From assembly GCA_003246575.1 (NCBI GenBank), contig QJZZ01000001.1:281978-345977 (forward strand): DNA of 64,000 nucleotides, read 5' to 3'. Below the pieces are notes generated by a model. That model was not told the DNA's origin. It searched no databases and saw only the letters and a list, made by a program, of their open reading frames with translations. Both the position numbers and the translations under genes were made by a program. This document shows positions 7,637 to 16,934 of the stretch, piece by piece; position 1 is the first letter of the stretch; every line of letters starts with the position of its first letter. The DNA is from Candidatus Saccharimonadota bacterium. GTDB lineage: Bacteria > Patescibacteriota > Saccharimonadia > Saccharimonadales > Saccharimonadaceae.

Positions 7637-9311
7637 AGTAGGTTTCGATAGAATAGTTATTTCCGCTGCGTGCGCGAAGACGCCAGTCTCCAGAACCGAG
7701 GCTCGAGCCGTACCATTGCCAGTCATTTTTGCTTGATGTCAGTTGGTAGGGAAGGTAGCGATCATAGCCATTGGAATCTTGTGCCCAAACGGTGCAGTAC
7801 ACGGCGTTTGCCGTCTCACATCCACTCGAGAGAAGTGAGGTGCTGTCGAATGAATGCTGCGAAATTTCACTGCCCGATTGATTGAGGATCGGTACTTCCG
7901 ATGCTTGCTCGAGCGCTTGAGCAACAATGACACCTTGCCGAGCGTTAATCATGCCATGACCATAGGTTGTGTTGTAGGAGCGACCAGCAAGGCCACTGAT
8001 TTTGAGGGCCGATGCATCGATGAGCGCGGTAATATCATCGACCGTACTCGTTGGGCGTTCTGCGCGTAGTAACGATGCATAACTACTGACGATTGGCGCT
8101 GCAAATGATGTTCCGTACAGGTTGGCCGAATAGGCACTCGTCTGGTTCGAAGGTGTCCACATGGTCGACGTGATAGTGCCGCTGCCCGGGGCGACGACGT
8201 CGAGAGCCGTCCCGTAGCTGCTGAAACTGGCGTGTTGCTTGCTGTCATCGACGGCACCAACAGCGATGACGTGAGAATACGCAGCCGGGTAGGCGATTGC
8301 CCCTGGATACTGCGGGTTGCAGCCAAATTCTTTGCCAGTGCCGCAATTTCCGGCTGCGGCCACAACAACCACATTGTGATCATAGGCGTATTGAACGGCG
8401 ATTCGCAGGTACGGGTCATCTGTGTAGCCGCCAAGGCTCATATTGATAATTGCGGCACCATTGTCGACGGCATAGTAGATGGCAGCGGCGATATCGCTGG
8501 TATATCCAGATCCTGAATCATCGAGTGCCTGCAGGGGCATAATTTGTGTGTGCCAGTTCATCGATGCGGTTCCGACGCCATTGTTCGAGACGGCACCAAT
8601 CAGACCAGCAGTTTCTGTGCCATGTGACACAGCGGCTCCGTTCGGATCGTCCCGTCCTGCTTGCGGATTGTTGTCTACGGCAACAAAATTCCATCCTCGC
8701 CAGTCATCGTTGTAGCCATTTTGATCATCATCACAATTGTTCGTTGACTTGTCTGCTGGAACGCCGGTCCAGCAAGGGTCACCGAAGCTGGTTGAGCCGA
8801 TTTCGCCGCTATTTGTGTACCACGCAGCACTGAGGTCTTCATGCGCGAGTGCGAAACCGCTATCGATATCAGCTACGATAACAGTACTCCCGGTCGTCAG
8901 GTCCCACGCTGCTGCCGCATTCGTATTGGTGATGACGGTAGAATTTTGCGCGTAGGGGTCATTCGGCAAGAGAAGCGCGTGGTATACGATTTCGCTCGTG
9001 ACCTGATCGGTAATTTCTGACTGCTTTGGGGCATTGGTCGTATTCGGATTTGATGGCGTAACGTCTGGTGTGGTCGACGGCTGTTCGGGCGACGAGGTTT
9101 TGTCTGGTGCCTGATCTGTCGAGGCATCGGTCGTCGTTGTGCTGGTTCCGCCCGTCGAATGGGTGTCGGATATTGATTTTGTCTCTACGAGCGAAGGCTG
9201 CTCTGGAACGAGAATTTGCGTTGGTTGATTCGGGGTGAGGAGGAGAAAGGCAGAGGCCATCGAAATGAGGCTGATGCCCGAAATGATGCTATATTTTTTG
9301 TGTATTTTCAT
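7620..9311 (-). CDS. Secreted subtilisin-family (S8) serine protease
   Basis: Extracellular serine endopeptidase of 563 aa. The N-terminus has a basic stretch and hydrophobic segment (IISGISLISMASAFLLL) that could be a signal peptide or anchor, then a Thr/Ser/Pro-rich linker to about residue 105. The catalytic triad is visible: Asp in VIVADIDSGFALAHEDL, His in AVSHGTETAGLIGA and Ser in LYGTSFAAPIVSS. About 100 residues after the catalytic domain are unassigned and end in YSIETYFMFSK. TATACT lies upstream. Possible roles are protein nutrient scavenging or processing of surface proteins of itself or a host; no target can be read from sequence. Confidence 0.93.
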   Translation of the reverse strand: MKIHKKYSIISGISLISMASAFLLLTPNQPTQILVPEQPSLVETKSISDTHSTGGTSTTTTDASTDQAPDKTSSPEQPSTTPDVTPSNPNTTNAPKQSEITDQVTSEIVYHALLLPNDPYAQNSTVITNTNAAAAWDLTTGSTVIVADIDSGFALAHEDLSAAWYTNSGEIGSTSFGDPCWTGVPADKSTNNCDDDQNGYNDDWRGWNFVAVDNNPQAGRDDPNGAAVSHGTETAGLIGAVSNNGVGTASMNWHTQIMPLQALDDSGSGYTSDIAAAIYYAVDNGAAIINMSLGGYTDDPYLRIAVQYAYDHNVVVVAAAGNCGTGKEFGCNPQYPGAIAYPAAYSHVIAVGAVDDSKQHASFSSYGTALDVVAPGSGTITSTMWTPSNQTSAYSANLYGTSFAAPIVSSYASLLRAERPTSTVDDITALIDASALKISGLAGRSYNTTYGHGMINARQGVIVAQALEQASEVPILNQSGSEISQHSFDSTSLLSSGCETANAVYCTVWAQDSNGYDRYLPYQLTSSKNDWQWYGSSLGSGDWRLRARSGNNYSIETYFMFSK

Positions 9312-9372
9312 CGTGATTTCTCAGCCACTAGTATAGTCTTGTTGGATAAAAAAAGCGAATTAGAACAGGTAG

Positions 9373-9945
9373 TTACCAGACGAATCGAGCGTCAATTTTT
9401 GCTAGACGGGCGCTGATGTATTGGGTGGCAAACCATACAAGCGAAGCGACTGCGCAAAATCCACCAACGCTTAAGGTTACCAGGTGTGTCAATCCGAGTG
9501 TGCTGTCGGGAGGTACGAGAAGGAGGAGGAACGGAACGATGACAAGCACAAGCTTCACAACCCAAGTGATACGCTCGGTCAGTGCTTTTTCACGCTTCTT
9601 TGAAATATGTTTGTGATGAGTGACGTGGGGCACGATGACTTTCGCGCTCTTGGTTGTGATAGTTCTGCCGGTCTTGCCGATTGTACGAGGTACCGCCATA
9701 ACGGCGTAAATGATGACAGCGGCAGAAAAAACGATCGCAAGTACGATGAATAGCCACGCAAGCGGTTCGGGAAGCTCAAGCGATGAGGTTGATGCGGGCT
9801 GAACGGTGTGTTCTGGTAGAAAGATACTTCTCGTAGCCTCGTTTGAAAACAGCGGTGTCGCAAGGATCACGGCAGACCAGAGCCACTGCATGATAAGCGA
9901 CAGGTAGCCGAAGACGCCAAAGGTGTTTACGATTGTTCGCTTCAT
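9373..9945 (-). CDS. Membrane protein, about four transmembrane segments, unknown
   Basis: 190-aa protein with hydrophobic segments near residues 10-30, 62-88, 127-145 and 150-172 and a basic, histidine-containing loop (VPHVTHHKHISKKREK) between the second and third. No recognised family. TAGAAT (minus strand, 9952-9957) is 6 nt before the ATG, suggesting a leaderless transcript. Confidence 0.65.
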   Translation of the reverse strand: MKRTIVNTFGVFGYLSLIMQWLWSAVILATPLFSNEATRSIFLPEHTVQPASTSSLELPEPLAWLFIVLAIVFSAAVIIYAVMAVPRTIGKTGRTITTKSAKVIVPHVTHHKHISKKREKALTERITWVVKLVLVIVPFLLLLVPPDSTLGLTHLVTLSVGGFCAVASLVWFATQYISARLAKIDARFVW

Positions 9946-10030
9946 GTGTCCATTCTACCACTAGCGGAATCCATACCAAAGTGCTACCATGATCGTAGAA
10001 TTAGCAAGGTGGGCAGATTTAGGGGAATGT

Positions 10031-10594
10031 ATGGCAGCTTCTACAAACAATCAACCTGCACCTGACGATGTCTCTGTGCGAACGAGTTGGAAGTCACTCG
10101 TTGCTATTGGTTCTGCGCTGATCGTACTGATCGCAGTCGGGTTTTATGCTGCATCGACACGGAGCGCAACCTCGAACACGGAGGTGACTCAGGCATCAAC
10201 TGACCAGGCGACTACGACCGATGATACGGCTTCACACGAGGAGTCGGCGGCAGAGACGCTGGCGAGTGCAAAAGCGGAGATTCTCGACGGTATGTCAACG
10301 GCAACGTTTGCCCTTGAGTCGGATGCCGACTATACGTATCTTGCGGGCGCTGGTGAGTCATACACGGTGCTGGCTCGACAGGCGATTGCCAAGACCGACA
10401 GCGAACTGACAACAGCAGAGCGGGTAGCGGCCGAGACGTGTCTGACGCAAAACGCCGGTGCACCACTACTGGAAATTGCCGAAGAGGTGGTAATCGCGAA
10501 GGCGGATGTTCAAGCGGCAGTTGACTGGGCGAAGGCACTATCGAGTAGCGATAAGGCTGACTGGCAATACTACGCCGATCAAGTCGACTGGTAA
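10031..10594 (+). CDS. Membrane-anchored extracytoplasmic protein, possibly LysM-like
   Basis: About 187 aa: a short cytoplasmic tail, one transmembrane helix (SLVAIGSALIVLIAVGFYAAS), a Thr/Ser/Ala linker, and an outer domain with YTYLAGAGESYTVLARQAI, which loosely recalls the opening of LysM repeats. I chose ATG 10031 because AGGGGAA lies just upstream; a longer frame from 9989 would contain the probable TAGAAT box. The LysM suggestion is weak. The next small gene is on the same strand. Confidence 0.55.
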   Translation: MAASTNNQPAPDDVSVRTSWKSLVAIGSALIVLIAVGFYAASTRSATSNTEVTQASTDQATTTDDTASHEESAAETLASAKAEILDGMSTATFALESDADYTYLAGAGESYTVLARQAIAKTDSELTTAERVAAETCLTQNAGAPLLEIAEEVVIAKADVQAAVDWAKALSSSDKADWQYYADQVDW

Positions 10595-10641
10595 TGCACT
10601 GTCGGTGGTCTGATATACTAGAGGTACAAAAAAGGGGGAAT

Positions 10642-10830
10642 ATGGCAAAAGACAAGACAATGTATAAGCACGCACCATCGGGATTCGCAATGTTTGTAGC
10701 GTATATAGGTGCACTCGTGTACTTTATCAATCACGCTGATGGATTCTGGCAAGTAGTCGCGGCGTTTTTCCAGGCAATTGTCTGGCCGGGCTTTGTCGTC
10801 TATCACGTACTCGAACGCTTGATGATGTAG
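10642..10830 (+). CDS. Small two-helix membrane protein, unknown
   Basis: 62 aa (MAKDKTMYKHAPSGF...) with two hydrophobic stretches separated by NHADGFW and a C-terminal VVYHVLERLMM. ATG 10642 is preceded by AGGGGGAA, with TATACT at 10613-10618, so a leadered transcript is likely and the longer frame from 10594 is not used. No named family. Confidence 0.65.
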   Translation: MAKDKTMYKHAPSGFAMFVAYIGALVYFINHADGFWQVVAAFFQAIVWPGFVVYHVLERLMM

Positions 10831-10853
10831 GGGCGTTCGTGACAAAAAACGAC

Positions 10854-13349
10854 TTATGCTGTGCGTCGCTTGGTTGAGCGGCGCACAAACCATTTATGGG
10901 CCTCGCCAGCGAACAGCACGGCGACCATCGCAGCTATCGACCAGCCAACGAGAAGACTCACGGGAACTGGCTGGATGTGGAAGGCGTCGGCAAGTGGCCC
11001 GAACATGACCAGCATTTGGAGGGTGAATGCAATCAGGAAGCCAATACCAAGACCGCGGTTGAGTGTTGTGAGGCGGCGAAATGCAGACGCGTATTCACTC
11101 CGTGCATTGAGCGCGTTCATCCACTGGGCCGCGATCAGAATCATGAACGCGATAGTTTGAATTTCGGCGAGCGAGAACCCTTGATTCTCGAGAGTGATAA
11201 TTGCAGTAATCGTGACGATTGCGATAGTCGCTGCGATAACCACAATGCGTGAGATGAGGACACGACTGAGGATAGGTTCTTTGGGGCGGCGTGGTGGGCG
11301 GCGCATATGACCGTCTTCTGCTGGCTCGAGACCGAGGGGAAGTACCATTGCGGTATCGGTGACAAGGTTAATCCATAGGATCTGGATGGCAGTGACAGGC
11401 AAGGGAAGTCCGAATGCAAGCGCGCCAATCATAGTGACAACTTCGCCGATGGTGGTCGAGAGAAGGTAGAACAGCATGCGGCGAATATTGTCATAAATGC
11501 GTCGTCCTTCACCGATGGCCTTGATGATAGTCGAGAAGCTGTCTTTGAGCAGCACGATATCGCCGGTGTCGCGTGCAATATCGTTGCCCGAGCCCATGGC
11601 AAACCCTACGTGAGCATTGGCGAGAGCTGGCACATCGTTCACGCCGTCACCTGTCATGGCAGTGATTTCTGTTTCCTTGAGACTCTGAAGGATGCGGTAT
11701 TTGTCTTCAGGTAGAATGCGCGCGAAGACCGAATGTTGTCGCGTTGCTGTCTGTAGTGCAGCGGACTCTTTCGGGAGGTCTTGACCAGTAATCACTTCCG
11801 AGGGATGCGAGGCGAGACCGACAGATTTTGCAATCGAAAGTGCAGTTTCAAAATGGTCGCCGGTAATGAGTTTGACGTTGATGCCGGCCGCATGTGCAGC
11901 GCGAATTGCGCGTGCGGTGTCGGGGCGAAGTTCGTCGGCAAAGGCGACGAACCCGACAAAGCTAAGCCGCTTTTCGATATGAAGCAAGTCGACGGGAGCG
12001 GTGGCTATGCCAGAAGCGAATGCAACAGCGATAACACGGTAGCCATTCGATGCCATCTGATGCATGACGGACTCAGCTTCGTGGCGCTCTGCGGCGGAAG
12101 TATGTGCGTTTGCGAGAATATGCTCCGGACTGCCTTTGACGATGAGCTCACCGGATTTTTGGTAGTAGGCTCCACTCATGCGTGAGGTTGCGTCAAATGG
12201 ATAGAGGCGCGTTGGATTGCTGATCGAATGCACCGCACTTTCCGCAATTGCAATATCAAGCGGATCGGCCTTCGAAGCTTTGCTGTCGATGGTACGCTGA
12301 ATCATGGATAGCGCGGTGGTGGTTTTGAGTGGCGACCAGTTTTCGACAACCGATAAATGATTTTTTGTCAGTGTGCCCGTCTTGTCGGTCGCAATTGTGG
12401 TGATGAGTCCGACGTCTTCGATGGCTTTGAACGAGCGGACCAACGCGTGCTGTTTGGCCATGCGGCGCATGCCGAGAACGATGATGACAGTGAGCGCCAC
12501 TGGAAGACCCTCGGGTACGGCGGAGACGCTGAGCGAAAGCGCAAAGCGAATCGCCTCGCCGGTTGGAATACCGCGAATCAGCGCCAGAATGAAAACCAGC
12601 ACAACGATAACGGCGATAATTTTTATCAGCAGAGCGACGAGTTTGTCGATTTTCATCTGAACGGGGCTTTGCTCGGTCTCGCCACTCGCAAGATCGGCGA
12701 TGCGGCCAAACTCGGTACGCGATCCAGTCGCAACGACAACCGCCTGCGCTGCGCCGGCGACAACATAGGTACCTTGAAACGCCATATTGTCTTGTTCGTA
12801 GATTTGTCGTGTCGATGTCAGTGTCGACGCATGTTTCTGGATCGGAACGGATTCGCCGGTCAGTGCTGATTCATCAACTTGCAAAGAATCAGTATGAACG
12901 ACGCGCACATCGGCCGGTATACGATCGCCTTCCTGGACGATGATGACATCACCGGGAACCAGTTCGGTGGAAGATATCTCAACATCTTTGTCGTTGCGTC
13001 GTACGAGCACGGTGCTTTCGGAATGTTTTTTGAGGCTGCGGAGTACGCGTTGTGTAGCGTAGTGTTGTGTGTAAAAGACAATTGCATTGATGAAGATGAT
13101 GATACCGATAATGATGCTATCGAGCACTTCGTGGCTGAGGAGACTGGCGAGTGCGGCTGTGACAAGAACGGCAACGAAGACGTTTCGAAACGGCTCAATG
13201 ATGGTTTTCCAAAGCGAATCGGTCTTGCCATCAAGCTGGTTGAGTCCGTACTCCTGCTGGCGTCGCTTCACTTCTGAGCTGGATAGGCCATGATCGGAAG
13301 TCTCGAGAATCTGATAGAGTTTTTGTTTTGTTTCGGTGTACCAAAGCAT
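10854..13349 (-). CDS. P2-type cation-transporting ATPase (Ca2+-type)
   Basis: Primary cation pump of the P2 (PacL/PMR1-like) class, about 831 aa. In order: N-terminal cation ATPase domain, actuator motif TGESVP, M4 motif SAVPEGLPVALTV, phosphorylation motif DKTGTLTKN, hinge MTGDGVNDVPAL and a C-terminal group of membrane helices. The PEGLP motif fits Ca2+/Mn2+-type pumps; the true ion is inferred. I start at ATG 13349 (MLWYTETKQ): TATACT on the minus strand (13357-13362) is 7 nt before it, whereas the earlier ATG is only about 1 nt from the box. Confidence 0.93.
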   Translation of the reverse strand: MLWYTETKQKLYQILETSDHGLSSSEVKRRQQEYGLNQLDGKTDSLWKTIIEPFRNVFVAVLVTAALASLLSHEVLDSIIIGIIIFINAIVFYTQHYATQRVLRSLKKHSESTVLVRRNDKDVEISSTELVPGDVIIVQEGDRIPADVRVVHTDSLQVDESALTGESVPIQKHASTLTSTRQIYEQDNMAFQGTYVVAGAAQAVVVATGSRTEFGRIADLASGETEQSPVQMKIDKLVALLIKIIAVIVVLVFILALIRGIPTGEAIRFALSLSVSAVPEGLPVALTVIIVLGMRRMAKQHALVRSFKAIEDVGLITTIATDKTGTLTKNHLSVVENWSPLKTTTALSMIQRTIDSKASKADPLDIAIAESAVHSISNPTRLYPFDATSRMSGAYYQKSGELIVKGSPEHILANAHTSAAERHEAESVMHQMASNGYRVIAVAFASGIATAPVDLLHIEKRLSFVGFVAFADELRPDTARAIRAAHAAGINVKLITGDHFETALSIAKSVGLASHPSEVITGQDLPKESAALQTATRQHSVFARILPEDKYRILQSLKETEITAMTGDGVNDVPALANAHVGFAMGSGNDIARDTGDIVLLKDSFSTIIKAIGEGRRIYDNIRRMLFYLLSTTIGEVVTMIGALAFGLPLPVTAIQILWINLVTDTAMVLPLGLEPAEDGHMRRPPRRPKEPILSRVLISRIVVIAATIAIVTITAIITLENQGFSLAEIQTIAFMILIAAQWMNALNARSEYASAFRRLTTLNRGLGIGFLIAFTLQMLVMFGPLADAFHIQPVPVSLLVGWSIAAMVAVLFAGEAHKWFVRRSTKRRTA

Positions 13350-13419
13350 AAGCATTAGTATACAGTATTTCGTGCCACGGTTCGACAGCAAACCGTGTCG
13401 CTTATGCTATACTTTAGCT

Positions 13420-13899
13420 ATGAGCTACAAGAGGTCATCTCGCGGTTTTATCCTTCCATCGGTGGTCATTGCGTCGGTTGTGATGCTGGCTGTTCTTGTA
13501 ACGGCAGTTGGCGTGACAGTGAGCGTACGTTCAACACTGAATGAGCAATACTACAATGAACTCGCGAGTGACGCAGCGGAGTCGGGGAGCGTGTACGCAA
13601 CCTATTGCGCGGAGAGTGGTGCATTAGTGTTGAATACGCCGATAACACCCGCCACTGATTGTACGGGCGCGACGGTTGGTGGTGCGAGCTTGTATATTAT
13701 TTCAACGACTAATTTGCGTACAACGTATACGGCGACACTCGTGTCATCAGGTGCGAGCGGACAGGTGGTTGAAATTACCGGAACGACCGAACGACTGCGC
13801 ACCTCAAACGGAAATGTATATGAGACAAAAACACAAACGCTGCGCCAGGTGACAGTCTATAACTCCGACGCTCAAAGCTATACAACCCAGCGATATTAG
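13420..13899 (+). CDS. Pilin-like exported protein (atypical type IV prepilin N-terminus)
   Basis: 159 aa with a basic N-terminus, then RG/FILPSVVIASVVMLAVLV, which resembles a class III prepilin leader followed by a hydrophobic helix. The conserved Glu at mature position 5 is absent (FILPS instead of FTLVE), so it may be a minor-pilin or PilX-like protein, or an ordinary anchored one. The rest is Thr/Ser-rich with a likely disulfide pair in the TYCAES...TDCTGA region. TATACT (13408-13413) is 6 nt before the ATG. It is convergent with the next pilin gene, with adjacent stops. Confidence 0.65.
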   Translation: MSYKRSSRGFILPSVVIASVVMLAVLVTAVGVTVSVRSTLNEQYYNELASDAAESGSVYATYCAESGALVLNTPITPATDCTGATVGGASLYIISTTNLRTTYTATLVSSGASGQVVEITGTTERLRTSNGNVYETKTQTLRQVTVYNSDAQSYTTQRY

Positions 13900-14478
13900 C
13901 TATAGGTGATATTCGAAACAGATTCCGTCTTGAAGTAGGAGCGAATCACGCTGATACACACTACCCGAGGGGTCTATTCCGCATTCCGTGAGTTCTTCGT
14001 TGAAGTGTTCCGTGGTTGACGCAGAGGGTGATTCAACAGAATAGAATACCATGCCATGATCATTCGACGGCAGTTGATAGGCTGCAATGCTCACGAGTCC
14101 ATCTGAGGCAGATTGAGCAATATTTGGCGGAAGATCTTGGGTAAAACCTGCCGGCAGGTACCCACTTGCAACGAGTGTATCCTCCACGGTGCAGGTATAC
14201 ATGCTCGTTCCAAACCATCCGTTCACACCATCGGGACACTCAGTTGCAGATCCAATTGCAACAGTTGAACCCCAGCCGCCTGCGGGAAAGTGTCCTTTGT
14301 TCACGATAAACAGCTGAATCGCGTCTGCAATTTTGGTGGCGCCATCTTGAACCTTGAGGTTTCGCGCTCGCATTTGTCCACCATTGTAAGCGACTGCAAT
14401 AATAGAAGCCAAGATCCCGATAACGATAGTAACGATAATAAGTTCGACGAGAGTGAAGCCGGGGGCGTTCTTTTTCAT
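13900..14478 (-). CDS. Type IV pilin-like protein
   Basis: 192 aa. MKKNAPG/FTLVELIIVTIVIG is a standard prepilin peptidase site with Glu5, followed by the hydrophobic N-terminal helix and a globular domain with cysteine pairs (ATECPDG, MYTCTVE, TECGID, DGICFEYHL). I use ATG 14478 directly before this motif; the much longer open frame upstream runs through a tRNA-Pro gene and is not real. It could be a major or a minor pilin. Confidence 0.9.
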   Translation of the reverse strand: MKKNAPGFTLVELIIVTIVIGILASIIAVAYNGGQMRARNLKVQDGATKIADAIQLFIVNKGHFPAGGWGSTVAIGSATECPDGVNGWFGTSMYTCTVEDTLVASGYLPAGFTQDLPPNIAQSASDGLVSIAAYQLPSNDHGMVFYSVESPSASTTEHFNEELTECGIDPSGSVYQRDSLLLQDGICFEYHL

Positions 14479-14585
14479 GTAGTTACTATGACAAAGCTGG
14501 CAGGTAGGGTCAATAGCATAAGTGGAATGGTTGACCGCCTCATAATAGAAAATATCCGTAGCCAAAAGGGTACGGATATTTTCTG

Positions 14586-14661
14586 TGGTCGGGGTGAAAG
14601 GGCTCAAACCTTCGACCTCTCGGTCCCAAACCGAGCGCGCTATCAACTGCGCCACACCCCG
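14586..14661 (-). tRNA. tRNA-Pro (TGG)
   Basis: Cloverleaf with acceptor CGGGGTG/CACCCCG, discriminator A, encoded CCA, anticodon stem CTCGG/CCGAG and loop TTTGGGA (anticodon TGG). The D-loop is AGTTGATA and the T-loop TTTGAGC: position 19 is A and position 56 is T, a matched replacement of the nearly universal G19-C56 tertiary pair. Confidence 0.95.
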
Positions 14662-14711
14662 ATATGTTGTGTATCGGATGATATTGTAGCAAATATTTTT
14701 CAATAATGCTA

Positions 14712-14788
14712 TGGTCGGGGTGACTGGAATTGAACCAGCGACCTCGCCGTCCCGAACGGCGCGCGCTACCAGGCTGCGCCACACCCCG
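14712..14788 (-). tRNA. tRNA-Pro (CGG)
   Basis: Acceptor CGGGGTG/CACCCCG, encoded CCA, anticodon stem CGCCG/CGGCG and loop TTCGGGA (anticodon CGG). The D-loop AGCCTGGTA and T-loop TTCAATT are normal. It sits 50 bp upstream of tRNA-Pro(TGG) on the same strand and is probably co-transcribed with it. Confidence 0.95.
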
Positions 14789-14872
14789 ACATCTGATAAC
14801 AGTATAGCGCGTGAAACCACCGCCGCATAGAGGCGATTGCGCAGTATATCGGTGGCGCGGTACAATACGATC

Positions 14873-16417
14873 ATGAAACGAATCAAATCTTTGCCTTCAC
14901 AATTACTCCGACGTCCGAAACTCATACTTGCGTTTATTCTCGTCGCATTCTCTACAGTAGTACTCGGCAATATTACACGTTGGTCAATATGGTTCGATGA
15001 AGGCTTCAGCCTTTATATGACACGCTTTAGTTTCATGGACATTGTTCACCTGACGGCTGCTGACGTGCATCCGCCGCTTTTTTACTGGGCGCTAAAGCTG
15101 TGGATGATGCTGTTTGGGACATCTGATCTTGCGGCCCGTTCGATGAGTTTATTCTTCGCACTTATCGGCTTGGTTGGCCTGTATTATGTCATCAAAAAAC
15201 TCTTCTCGAATGAACGCTGGGCGCTCCTGGGCGTAGCGGCGGTAGTACTTTCGCCGATGCTCGTCCGCTTCAGCGATGAGGCGCGTATGTACACAATGGT
15301 TTTTGCTATTGTGATGTGGGCTACCTACGTTTTACTCAGGGCGCTCGAGTCGAGCGGACGTAAGTGGTGGATTGTGTACGGGGTGCTGATCGCGCTCGGC
15401 ATGTACACACATTATTTTGTTGCGCTCGCATGGTTGGCTCACTGGGCGTGGCGCTGGTGGGAAGTTCGGGCTGGACGTCAAAAAAAGCTCTTCACGAAGC
15501 AATGGGTGTGGGCGCACGTACTCGCTGTTGGGCTGTTTGCCGCTTGGGTTCCGGTCGTCATCTATCAGTTTGCGGTTGTGCAGGCAGGATTTTGGATTCC
15601 ACCGCTCTCGGCGTATACACCGATTGACTATGTGTCTAATGCCTTACTGTATCGTCAGTACGGCGAGGTAACTGGGTGGTGGGCGTTATTATTCTATGCG
15701 AGTGCCGCGGCACTCGTGTATCTTATATGGTACGCTTGGCGCAACGTACCAAAAAAGCATGCACGTTCATTGAGGCTGCTATTCTCTATCGCATTCGTTC
15801 CTCCTGTGCTATTAGCTGTCGCATCAATCCCTCCGCTTAGCTCGTCCTTTATCGACCGATACATTATGTATGCACAGTTATCGATGATGGTGCTTGCTGC
15901 GATTGGATTTGCTCTTCTGTATGCGCAACGCAAGCGACTTGCCATCTGGCTCGGGATTGTATTCATCGCTACAGCGGGTCTGGGGTCGTACAACGTGTAT
16001 TATTACGGTAACTACAACAAGAATTCATCGACGTCGATTCGAGTTAAAGAAGTAATCAGTCAAATCGATCAAGCTGGAACGTTTGGTGAGCCAATCATTG
16101 CCGCATCGCCGTGGGTATACTATGAGGCGAGTGCATATGACAGTGCTGAGCATAGAGTGTACTTTGTCGATGCCAACACAAGCTACGAATATGGTTCACT
16201 TGAAATGCTTCGCACGAGTGATATAGGAAAGATTAAAGACCTTGCCGCATTCACATCGTTGCACCGATATGTCTGGGTGGTTGATAACCATCCTGATGGT
16301 GACGTAGTGCCACTCGAATCGTCATGGGTTCGCGTGAAGACAATCGATGCATTTGACTCGATCGATGGTAACGTGAAATATCGCGCATCGCTCTTTGATA
16401 CGCAAGCGGAGCAGTAA
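14873..16417 (+). CDS. GT39/ArnT-like membrane glycosyltransferase
   Basis: 514 aa with about ten hydrophobic segments and the catalytic signature of dolichyl/polyprenyl-phosphate glycosyltransferases: WSIWFDEGFSLYMTRFS (acidic residues in the first outer loop), then VHPPLFYWALKLWMMLFG and RSMSLFFALIG. Such enzymes move a sugar from a polyprenyl phosphate to proteins or lipids on the outer membrane face; pilins and surface proteins are possible acceptors here (inference). The start is ATG 14873, 6 nt after TACAAT (14861-14866). Confidence 0.88.
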   Translation: MKRIKSLPSQLLRRPKLILAFILVAFSTVVLGNITRWSIWFDEGFSLYMTRFSFMDIVHLTAADVHPPLFYWALKLWMMLFGTSDLAARSMSLFFALIGLVGLYYVIKKLFSNERWALLGVAAVVLSPMLVRFSDEARMYTMVFAIVMWATYVLLRALESSGRKWWIVYGVLIALGMYTHYFVALAWLAHWAWRWWEVRAGRQKKLFTKQWVWAHVLAVGLFAAWVPVVIYQFAVVQAGFWIPPLSAYTPIDYVSNALLYRQYGEVTGWWALLFYASAAALVYLIWYAWRNVPKKHARSLRLLFSIAFVPPVLLAVASIPPLSSSFIDRYIMYAQLSMMVLAAIGFALLYAQRKRLAIWLGIVFIATAGLGSYNVYYYGNYNKNSSTSIRVKEVISQIDQAGTFGEPIIAASPWVYYEASAYDSAEHRVYFVDANTSYEYGSLEMLRTSDIGKIKDLAAFTSLHRYVWVVDNHPDGDVVPLESSWVRVKTIDAFDSIDGNVKYRASLFDTQAEQ

Positions 16418-16435
16418 TAGGTATATACTGAGTAT

Positions 16436-16897
16436 ATGAAGACGCCTCCATATACCGCACCCACATTCTCGCTTCTAAATGCAGCTGGCACGCCCGTGTC
16501 GCTGAGTGAGTATCGCGGTCGTTGGGTGGTTGTGTACTTTTATCCAAAAGACGAAACGCCTGGATGCACGGTAGAAGCCTGTAGTATTCGTGATTCGCAT
16601 GACGAGTTGACATCTGCGGGCGTAACGGTGATCGGTATCAGCAAAGATTCTGTCGAGAGCCATGCGAAATTTGCGCGTCGACACGAGCTGAATTTTGAAA
16701 TTCTATCCGACGAGTCCGGCGAAACGATCGAAGCGTACGGTGCATGGGGTTCGAAGATGTTTGGAAAGCTTGGCATACAGCGCAAGACATTTGTCATCAA
16801 TCCTGACGGTCAGGTAGTGAAAGTGTATGGTCGCGTAACACCTGCGGGGCATGGTGGTCAGCTACTGAGTGACATCCTGCAACTGCAGCACTCCTAG
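16436..16897 (+). CDS. bcp: Thiol peroxidase, Bcp/PrxQ family
   Basis: 153-aa atypical 2-Cys peroxiredoxin that reduces peroxides with thioredoxin. YFYPKDETPGCTVEACSIRD contains the peroxidatic Cys and the resolving Cys five residues later, as in Bcp, followed by GVTVIGISKDSVESHAKF and KTFVINPDG. TATACT (16424-16429) is 6 nt before the ATG, with no Shine-Dalgarno, suggesting a leaderless mRNA. Confidence 0.95.
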   Translation: MKTPPYTAPTFSLLNAAGTPVSLSEYRGRWVVVYFYPKDETPGCTVEACSIRDSHDELTSAGVTVIGISKDSVESHAKFARRHELNFEILSDESGETIEAYGAWGSKMFGKLGIQRKTFVINPDGQVVKVYGRVTPAGHGGQLLSDILQLQHS

Positions 16898-16934
16898 ATT
16901 CCGGTGCGGGAATTACATGGTATACTGAGTAATT

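Noticed and set aside
10031-10594. Firm LysM-domain annotation
   Set aside because: Only a short AGESYTVLARQA-like stretch resembles LysM; the remaining repeat is not convincing.
14479-14970. N-terminal extension of the pilin gene at 13900
   Set aside because: It would translate through tRNA-Pro(TGG) and part of tRNA-Pro(CGG); the prepilin leader at 14478 is the natural start.
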